DNA of 64,000 nt, taken from contig CM020506.1 in assembly GCA_009823395.1 (NCBI GenBank), positions 22,534,501 to 22,598,500 on the forward strand, read 5' to 3'. This document shows, in pieces, positions 57,133 through 64,000 of the stretch; within the stretch, counting starts at the first letter, position 1; each line of letters starts with the position of its first letter. Position numbers and translations under genes: made by a program. Source of the DNA: Thamnaconus septentrionalis (taxonomy: Eukaryota; Chordata; Actinopteri; Tetraodontiformes; Monacanthidae). The notes beneath the pieces are model-generated. The model did not search any database. It was not told the DNA's origin and saw only the letters and a program-made list of their open reading frames with translations.

Positions 57133-57890
57133 TACATCACACCAGTCTGCACAAACATATCTTGAACGCTTACAGACACCCACAAGGTTTTTTGTGAGTA
57201 GTGACATGCAGCGAGTCCCAGATAGACACAACAAGTGGGAAAGGTCGTGTGCTGTCAGCGGAGAGAGAGATCCAGACTGCAGCGCACTCATAAACCCGCC
57301 ATTATAAGGCAGGCAGGGCACAACCTCAGCTCCCCGAGGACCTCCTCATGAATGAACCACTCAGCGTTCCCCCACCGGCCTTGTTTTGCGTGTGTGGATG
57401 TGTGTCTGCGAGTGGAGGGAGTCACACTAGTTTGAGATACTTTAAATAGCCCCTGGCTTTCAAGTAGGTGAAGTTATCTCGAATAATCAAATTTGACGCT
57501 GCTAGTTTTGAAGAGCGACATTGATAGGAATCTCCAGTCCCTGCATTCCATTTTTTTTAAATGCTAGCAACATACTGTGAGCCTTATCTCCCACAAACAC
57601 ATTCAAATCCCCACCACATAGCCAAACAAACAACCTCGGTTTGCCACGGTATGCTGAGCTATTTTCGATAAATGGCGAGAATACGATTACATCAAACTGC
57701 CCCACATGCAGTAGTGTATTCCACTATGACCCTAAGACTGATTCCTCTATCTATGTACAACTTTAGAAGAACCAAGACACCTACTGTGTAATGTCACTGG
57801 CAAACCTGCACATCTGTACAAGTGATTTTATTCAACTGGCTACTTTAAAGTTAATATCGGCTTGTGGGAGTTTGAGAAGCAACAACTTCT
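55970..57890. other. Non-coding with TA and TCTG microsatellites
   Basis: CTGTCTGTCTGTCTGT lies at about 57,070 and (TA)n at 57,110-57,131. No coding or known repeat family. Confidence 0.5.
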
Positions 57891-57895
57891 GATAC

Positions 57896-58155
57896 CAACT
57901 TTTCTCAACTGGTGGGTCGCAACTCAAAAGTGGGTGGCAGAGATGTTTTGATTGGGGTGCAATTTGATTGAGGCGCAATATATATATAGATCTATAAAAA
58001 AAATGTTGGTAATTTATTTTGCAGGACACAGTTCCATAATTTTATTAATCTATTTACTTGGCATGACAGAAAGTGGGCTCTAATAAATTTGGGTAATGAC
58101 TTCATTATAAGGAATAAAAGGTGGGTCCCGAGACTCTATCAGTTGAGAACCACTG
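57896..58155. mobile_element. hAT-like MITE (260 bp)
   Basis: The left end CAACTTTTCTCAACTGGTGG and the inverted right end CAGTGGTTCTCAACTGATAG share 12 of the first 15 positions. GGTGGGTCGCAACTC and GGTGGGTCCCGAGAC are the classic sub-terminal parts of Charlie-like hAT MITEs. The target duplication is not clean. Confidence 0.75.
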
Positions 58156-58304
58156 TGATAGAACTACCTGCAGTGTCACTGGTGTTGCGGGGATAGACAC
58201 AAATAGGACCAGTTATGCTAGCTACATACAAATTTGAGTTCCGATTTTTCAAAGGCATACACAAAAACCAAGTGTTGCAAGAAATCAGTTAGATCACCCA
58301 ATGA

Positions 58305-58400
58305 TTCCCGGGCGTGGCACCGCTGCTGGCCACCGCTCCCTCAGGGGATGGGCCAAATGCAGAGGACAAATTTCCCATCCTTCAGGATGTGACAATCAAT
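58305..58400 (+). repeat. SINE-type 3' tail fragment
   Basis: GGGCGTGGCACCGCTGCTGG, GATGGGCCAAATGCAGAGGA and CAAATTTC are typical of the 3' tail of HAmo/AFC-like fish SINEs and related L2 tails. The 5' tRNA part is missing. Confidence 0.6.
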
Positions 58401-59799
58401 GGGACTTTAACCTTTAACTTAGCACAGATTCAGAACACTCAAAGACAATTCACCAATAACAAAGATTAGCCACAATGCTAAGATCTTGGTTTACCATCGT
58501 TTACATTTTTCTCTACAATGCATCCAGAAATCCTTTGTCTTTGTGTCTCTTTGATCGGAAGCATAAAACTTTTATCACGTTGTTAGTTAGAGATTTCCAA
58601 AGGAACACAATCCCACACCACGCCTATTCAGGTAAACACCACGGGCCAATAAGTTATGACACATTGAAGTTGTTATTGCTCTTAATTATAGCAGCCAGAG
58701 AGGGACAAATGTTTTTAACTTTGGCGAAAATGAAAAAGAACAAGATTCAGTGCGCTAAGGTGACGTCAGGACATTTGTCACAGTAGATTGGATGCACACG
58801 CGCGCGCACACACACACACAGACACACACAAATCACCACTGCAATCCCAAAATGAGGTAGATAAATCTTCCCTTACTGTCATTTGCACCAGCAAGAGACT
58901 CTTAATTCATCACGAGTCAGCGACAGTAAGAGAACTGAGCAGCCAACAGAACCTCTTACGTCCATAATGTAAGAATGACTAACAAAACAGAGAGGACTGT
59001 AAATATAAAGTGGCCATCTGGGATCCTGATAAACGTTTCATTAAGTCATTGCATATTTAGATTTGTCTTGAGATATATATATATATATATATGAAAGAAA
59101 AGAGCCAATGGAAGTTTAGAATTTTGGTTCAGCTATATATGATAACTATGTGGACAGCAACATCTTTCCAATATTAATAGTGTGCATTACAGTAACCGCT
59201 TCAGTATCGTCAAAACATCTTGATGCTAAGAGGCTGTTCCATCAGCTCGGCCCAACAAAACCAAAACCTGTCACAACAAAATTTACTCATTACAAAACGT
59301 TCATACACTTTGTACATCATTGCAACAGTTTTGTTTACTTCAATATTACTACACATTAGATAACAATGCAATGGTGCACTTCTTTATTTTTACACAGTGT
59401 TCCAACAATGTTTTTCAAAAGCCCCATACTTTGTGCTTTGATGCATAGGCTCAGGTGAACCCTGTTGCTGATTGGTTAGAAAGCTGGTAGCCATCCAAAG
59501 TTCACCATATTCTGGTTCATTGACCAGGCATACGCATGGAGTTAAGCAAGGTGGTGTAACTCTTAGAACTTACTTTTTTAACTTTGACACACGCATTTTT
59601 TTTTACGCATGCTAGTCTCAATTATCTTAATATCTCATCTATCTACAGTATTTATTGGGGAGGAAATATCTAGAAACAAATAATATCTCCCCAATATGTA
59701 TTCTATCAATCCGGTGTTAAGAGGATTTCAAAGTAAAATAAATAATTATTAATTTAATCTGACTACATTTAAAAATAACTTTACTTTTATGTATTGACT
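58401..59799. other. Non-coding with small microsatellites
   Basis: (CG)n-(CA)n lies at 58,799-58,830 and (TA)n at 59,072-59,092. No gene recognised. Confidence 0.55.
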
Positions 59800-60047
59800 T
59801 GTAGGAGTGGGGGAACAAAAGCGGGTGGAGTCTGCGTTTGTGCTCAGAGAAAATCAACCTTTCTTTATTTCGCACACAAAAGTTCAAATGACAAGCCAAC
59901 ACACACTCTTAAGTCACAGCCCCCGCCCCCCAACACCGCTAAGGAACATGGGTAACCTAGTCTTCTTATGACGATAACAAACACCAGATGGCTGTGAATT
60001 CGAACCCACATGACCTACATATTTTTCACTAGTGAGTGGCCACTACA
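59800..60047 (-). repeat. 3' LTR of the Gypsy element
   Basis: On the minus strand it starts TGTAGTGGCCACTCACTAGTG-like and ends CCACTCCTACA. It aligns over its full length with 61,648-61,895. Confidence 0.93.
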
Positions 60048-60049
60048 CC

Positions 60050-61620
60050 CCCCGCCCCCAGAGTTCACAAGCACTGGCCCCAAATAACGACTAGGGACCC
60101 GAATAACCCGTCCAAAACGATTTCGAGGCTCCCCTGCAGGCACAGTTGGCCGAGTCAGGGGAGCCATGGGAGGAACAACAGGCAGGTGATGAACAGCTCC
60201 TTTACAGCCAGGCAGGAGGTCTGCAGGAGCCTGGCCAGGAAACTGGGACAGCCTACTAGCGGAACGGCCGCGCCGAGGAGGCTGGGCCACCACCACAGGA
60301 CAGTCCAAGTCCAGGTGAGCAGGTTTGAGGCGGTCCATCGAGATGCATTCCACCTCACCCCCCATGTCAATGACAAAGGCTTTGTCCCCGGGCTCCAGAA
60401 CCCGGTACGGTCCATCATAGGGTGGTCATAGCGGGCCCCTATGGGCGGCGTGACGAACAAACACATACTTTGATGCTCGCAGATTAGGTGGGACACGCCC
60501 TGGTCGGACACCATGGCATGAGGTAGGCAACTGCACGAAAGACATGGTCCTGTCCACCAAAACACACCGCTGTTCCAGTGCCGACCAGGGAACAGTAGTG
60601 CAGGGAAGGAAATCCCCCGGGACTCGGAGGGGTTGGCCGTAATCCAGTTCCGCAGAGGACGAGAGCAGGTCTTCTTTGGGTGCAGTCCAGAATCCCAGCA
60701 TCACCCAAAGGAATCTGTCAACCCAGGCATCGTCTCAAAAGCTGGCCCTGAGGGCAACCTTCATAGACCGGTGAAAACGTTCACACAGGCCATCAGCTTG
60801 CGGGTGATAAGCCGTAGTGCCGTGGAGGGAGACCCCCAACTGCCGGGAGACGGAAATCCAAAGCTCGGACGTGAACTGGGGCCCTCGGTCAGAGGAAAGG
60901 TCAGACGGGACCCCAAACCAGAAAACCCAGGTGCCAATGAAAGCGTGAGCTACATCAGCCGCAGTCATTGCAGACAGTGGAACAGCCTCCGGCCACCAGG
61001 TCGTCCTGTCCACCATCGTCAGGAGGTAAATGTAGCCCCTAGAGGGGGGTAGGGGCCCCACGAGGTCCACATTTACATGGTCGAAACGCCTTTCCAGGAC
61101 AGTAAACTGCTCCAGCGGGGCCTTTTCTTGACCTTGCCTTCCCTGGCCAACTGCCGATCCGGCACAGTCCGACTTGACCGAATTAGTCCCGGCCAAACAA
61201 ACGTAGTCTGGCAGTTGTTGCAGGAAGAGTTCCTTGAAAAGGAAACATGGCTGTTGGTCACCCAGCAATGCCAGCATTTGGTCCATCAGTTTGGAGGGCT
61301 TTGAATCACCGAGCCCCGGGAGGGACAGGAGCTGGCGGGCGCGCTCCGACTCAGACAATCCAAAAGTCTCTTTGAGATTTATCTTCAACGTGTCATACTT
61401 GTTGTCCACTGGCGGATTTTCAAGAAGACTCACGACCCTTCCCGCAGTTGAGTTGGACAGAGCTGCCACAACGTAGTAGTACTTGGTGCTGTAATATCCC
61501 TCAGTGCAAACTGCGCCTCAGCCTGAGCGAACCAAGCGTTGACAATCTGCTCCCAAAACTCTGGTAATTTCAGAGTAACTGCATTTGCTGCTATGCTGTT
61601 AATTGTCCAGTTCTCTGGAA
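60050..61620 (-). pseudogene. Gag-integrase fusion remnant of Gypsy
   Basis: The minus strand from about 61,600 has gag LPEFWEQIVNAWFAQAEAQF, then NKYDTLKINLKETFGLSESE, RQLLSLPGLGDSKPSKLMDQ and FKELFLQQLPDYVCLA. It runs without a stop into integrase: FDHVNVDLVGPLPPSRGYIY (first Asp), VPSDLSSDRGPQFTSE (second Asp), AYHPQADGLCERFHRSMK (Glu). After frame changes near 60,700 come LDYGQPLRVPGDFLP, FVRHAAHRGP, KPLSLTWGV and DRLKPAHLDLDCPVV. Protease, RT and RNase H are absent. Joining is at about 61,190. The catalytic D,D,E of integrase survive, but no RT means no autonomous movement. Confidence 0.9.
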
Positions 61621-61647
61621 ACGTCCAAAGAAAATCAGGGTCACCAG

Positions 61648-61895
61648 TGTAGGAGTGCGGGAACAAAAGCGGCTGGAGGCCGCGTTTGTGCTCAGAGGAA
61701 ATCAACCTCTTCTTTATTTTGCGCTCAAAAGTTCAAATGACAAGCCAACACACACTCTTAAGTCACACCCCCCACCCCCAACACCGCTAAGGAACATGGG
61801 TAACATAGTCTTGTTACGACGATAACAAACGCCAGATGGCTGTGAATTCGAACCCACATGACCCACATATTTCCCACTAGTGAGTGGCCACTACA
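61648..61895 (-). repeat. 5' LTR of the Gypsy element
   Basis: It is the same length as the 3' LTR, with a TGTAG...CTACA border. It differs by substitutions, and some CpG sites kept here (e.g. GGAGGCCGCG) are changed in the partner. Confidence 0.93.
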
Positions 61896-61899
61896 GACT

Positions 61900-62480
61900 G
61901 AAAATAAATACTTAACTAATAATTAAGAATATAGACCCTTTAATTATTAAGCGCTACTGTCAAGAGCTCTGACATCAGTTCAGGGATGGCATACATGAAT
62001 TAACAAAACCATTCATTTTGCTTGTTAACATGGAAGAATAGCCCTGATGTCTGGGTATGAGTATTCAGAGGTTATAAAACACGATACCCAATCTTGTCCA
62101 TCCAAGTCAGAGGTTAAGGATTTGAATAGTGCCCAGTGAAACTTACCATATAACTAAGGTGTTTCCTTATCCTAGTTCACTGATATCGACTAAAATTATT
62201 CAGTGACCTTTTTTACATAGATGAACAGCCCAGACATCCAAGTTGAGATATTCAGAGGTTATATAATATAACTTAATAGTTAAAGAACATGATACTCTCT
62301 TTTCTATTTGACTCAGAGGTAGAGAGTACAAGTGTTATTCAGATAAACTTACCTTATAACTGAAGACCAAATCAAAATCTGATGTCAAGTAATCCACCAC
62401 ATAGAAGAAAAGTCTCAACAAGTCAATAATAAAGAGAAATGGTTGACATACCAGTTTATTGCGACGTCCAAGTGAAAATG
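61900..62480. other. Non-coding with internal near-repeats
   Basis: Segments GATGTCTGGGTATGAGTATTCAGAGGTTATA (about 62,048) and GACATCCAAGTTGAGATATTCAGAGGTTATA (about 62,232), each followed by ACGATAC/ATGATACTCTCTT-like and AGTCAGAGGTT sequence, suggest an old duplication with a ~185-base period. No gene. Confidence 0.6.
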
Positions 62481-62496
62481 CAGCAAAAATGAAACG

Positions 62497-62524
62497 GAAG
62501 AAGAAGAAGAAGAAGAAGAAGAAG
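62497..62524. repeat. (GAA)n repeat
   Basis: About nine AGA triplets. Confidence 0.9.
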
Positions 62525-62714
62525 CAGGAGGAGAAGCTGGAGGACAATCAGAAGAATAGAAGCAGCCACGACGTTCTTGATCTTTCCCTTAAAGGGGTTC
62601 CTTTCCTGAGACATGTAAATCTTGTTAGTTAATTACAAATAAAAAAAAAAAAGAAAAAAAAAAAAAGTTGTTACCCCCAGTCTGGGGAAGAACTTCCAAC
62701 TAATTAGTTAATTA

Positions 62715-62715
<1 letters not shown>

Positions 62716-62764
<49 letters not shown>
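62716..62764. repeat. (TCTA)n tetranucleotide repeat
   Basis: About twelve perfect CTAT units. Confidence 0.98.
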
Positions 62765-62769
62765 GAAAA

Positions 62770-63110
62770 CATAAATAAAAATGTCCTTATTGCTGTCAAA
62801 CTCTATAAAAGCTGTGAAAAAATGTTTGAATTATTTCATGGCTTGCTGTAGAAAACCATATGTGTTTGAACACACCCGAGGACATGGTTTGGAGCCTGTT
62901 TGCCATTTCAGCGATCCTCAGGGAACCCATTAACAGAGATTGCATAAATCCATTTGGCCAGGCGTCATTTCACTCAAAACCTCCTCAGTTTTCCCATCTG
63001 AAGGAACAGGTTTGCTACGCCTATAAAGTGCAGCTTGTTTCCTTTAACTTACTTCTGTGTGAGGGTCAGCGCTAACGTTACCAAGCTCAACAGTCCCTGA
63101 CTGATTAGAT
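62770..63110. other. Non-coding stretch, nothing recognised
   Basis: Short open frame only. Confidence 0.4.
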
Positions 63111-63505
63111 CAGGAATGGGCAAACTACGGCCCGGGGGCCATATGCGGCCCGTTAAGCCTTTTAATCCAGCCCACCAAACTTGAAGAATTAATATTAATA
63201 GTCAGCAAGTCATAAAATGGATGTATTTCATCCAGTTTTTTCAGTGTTTTGAGACTCATTTCAATAAAGAGCTAAATACAGGAGGGGGGGGGGGTTCAAA
63301 GACACATACTGTATTTTGTTGTAACTTTGCTTTGGTTAGTTTTCAATTGACATTAAAGCACATGTTTTCTACATATGCCATGATATATTTTTCCTCCTAC
63401 GAAGTGGGTCACCAAAACACTCCATCCATCTGCTCCTGCTCCGGCCCCGCTGTCCAATTTCAGAACCCAGTATGGCCCACCAGTCAAACAGTTTGCCTAC
63501 CCCTT
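63111..63505. mobile_element. hAT-like MITE (~395 bp)
   Basis: The left end CAGGAATGGGCAAACTACGG, with GGCCCGGGGGCCATATGCGG next, is a familiar Charlie-like terminus. The right end inverts to CAAGGGGTAGGCAAACTG. Flanks GATTAGAT and TTTAGAAG share the core TTAGA. A poly-G run lies at about 63,284-63,293. Confidence 0.75.
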
Positions 63506-63574
63506 GTTTAGAAGTTTTCATTTTTGCTGTGTTCACATCCCAATGAGGTAAAAGCACAGTGGAGCCCTGCCCAA

Positions 63575-63618
63575 GCTGCATGGGCACCCAGGCAGCCAAG
63601 CCTGGGTGCCCATGCAGC
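63575..63618. repeat. Perfect 19-bp hairpin
   Basis: GCTGCATGGGCACCCAGGC, loop AGCCAA, then the exact reverse complement. GC-rich, so very stable as DNA cruciform or RNA stem. Confidence 0.95.
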
Positions 63619-64000
63619 ATTGTGCTTCCCTCCAGCGCTGGGGGGTCTCTGGCTGTCCGATTATCCTCGCAGTTGATCCTGTGGTCATGCATGAAGCAGT
63701 TTGTCAACCTTGGCAGCCAGTTTAACCAGGGTTTCAAATTTGGTGGGTCGATCCATGGCGGAGAGACCATCCTTCATTTTCTTGGAGGGGCTGAGGTAAG
63801 AAAAAAAAAAAAAAAACTTGTCCTGTAAGTGCCTCGTCATCCCAGTGACTCTCAACGGCCAGCAAATGAAAACGAATGAGGTTGGTGAGATCGCAGGCAG
63901 CCAAAAACACGAGTCAGAGAACACACACACACACACATGCACACACACACACAAATTTAGGAGGTGATTACCGAGAGAGCTATGTGCTGACTTTATGCAT
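63619..64000. other. Non-coding with CA microsatellite
   Basis: (CA)n lies at about 63,921-63,953 with a short interruption, and a 17-base A run near 63,800. No gene recognised. Confidence 0.6.

Larger units (their letters stand above)
59800..61895 (-). mobile_element. Gypsy LTR element, complete ends, internal deletion
   Basis: The 2,096-bp element on the minus strand has two 248-bp LTRs (59,800-60,047 and 61,648-61,895) and a 4-bp target duplication GACT on both sides (59,796-59,799, 61,896-61,899). A polypurine tract (CTGGGGGCGGGGGG on the minus strand) abuts the 3' LTR. The primer-binding region CTGGTGACCCTGATTTTC follows the 5' LTR. The 1.6-kb interior keeps only part of gag and integrase. 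LTRs differ at a modest number of sites, so it is moderately young. Confidence 0.95.

Overview
This window is a teleost-fish-like vertebrate genomic segment. The evidence is split genes with GT/AG introns, dense CA/TA/GATA microsatellites, a tRNA-derived SINE family with fish-like sequence, and fish-type L2, Rex/jockey-like, Gypsy, BEL, hAT, Tc1, PIF/Harbinger and Ginger-like elements. I found no convincing exon of an ordinary single-copy host gene. Nearly all recognisable coding sequence belongs to decaying mobile elements, so the species and the host gene (if this is intronic) cannot be named.

Layout. 1-13,050: non-coding DNA with microsatellites, diverged SINE copies, one nearly intact SINE (11,239-11,604, perfect 12-bp TSD), a three-unit 150-165 bp tandem array and a small Gypsy pol scrap. 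13,060-13,810: endonuclease part of a jockey/Rex-like LINE. 13,989-25,839: a Ginger-type DNA transposon with about 0.8-kb terminal inverted repeats. Its split coding region has a retroviral-type integrase with GPY/F module, a Ulp1/C48 protease and a PHD-finger half. Four younger elements sit inside it: a 2.9-kb hAT with 8-bp TSD, an L2 LINE fragment, a SINE with 12-bp TSD and a Tc1 fragment. Part of a third Ginger end lies at 27,527-27,755.

25,870-33,600: internally deleted L2/Maui-type LINE, a TTAA-flanked MITE, BEL/Pao integrase (minus) with a possible LTR, and a jockey/I-like LINE RT (plus). 33,780-43,050: a Gypsy element (minus) whose gag is split by an approximately 8-kb insertion (34,965-42,922) with PIF/Harbinger-like ends. 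That insertion holds a decayed Harbinger transposase, a Myb/SANT-like partner ORF and a multi-exon gene of unknown function. The gene was hit by a TTAA MITE, a hAT MITE and an L2 LINE, each leaving a recognisable site. 43,060-49,600: hAT C-terminal fragment, an L2 copy broken by a 925-bp solo LTR (TSD TGTAT), a 300-bp TA tract, a second nearly complete hAT transposase and pieces of another retroelement.

49,600-64,000: mostly non-coding, with minisatellites, two inverted copies of a TTAA MITE, small hAT MITEs, a SINE tail and a complete-ended but internally deleted Gypsy element (59,800-61,895, TSD GACT) whose gag is fused to integrase.

The genes do not form a pathway. Their relationship is stratigraphic: insertions inside insertions give a relative age order. 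The least explained parts are the long-TIR Ginger element and the unknown split gene carried between Harbinger ends.
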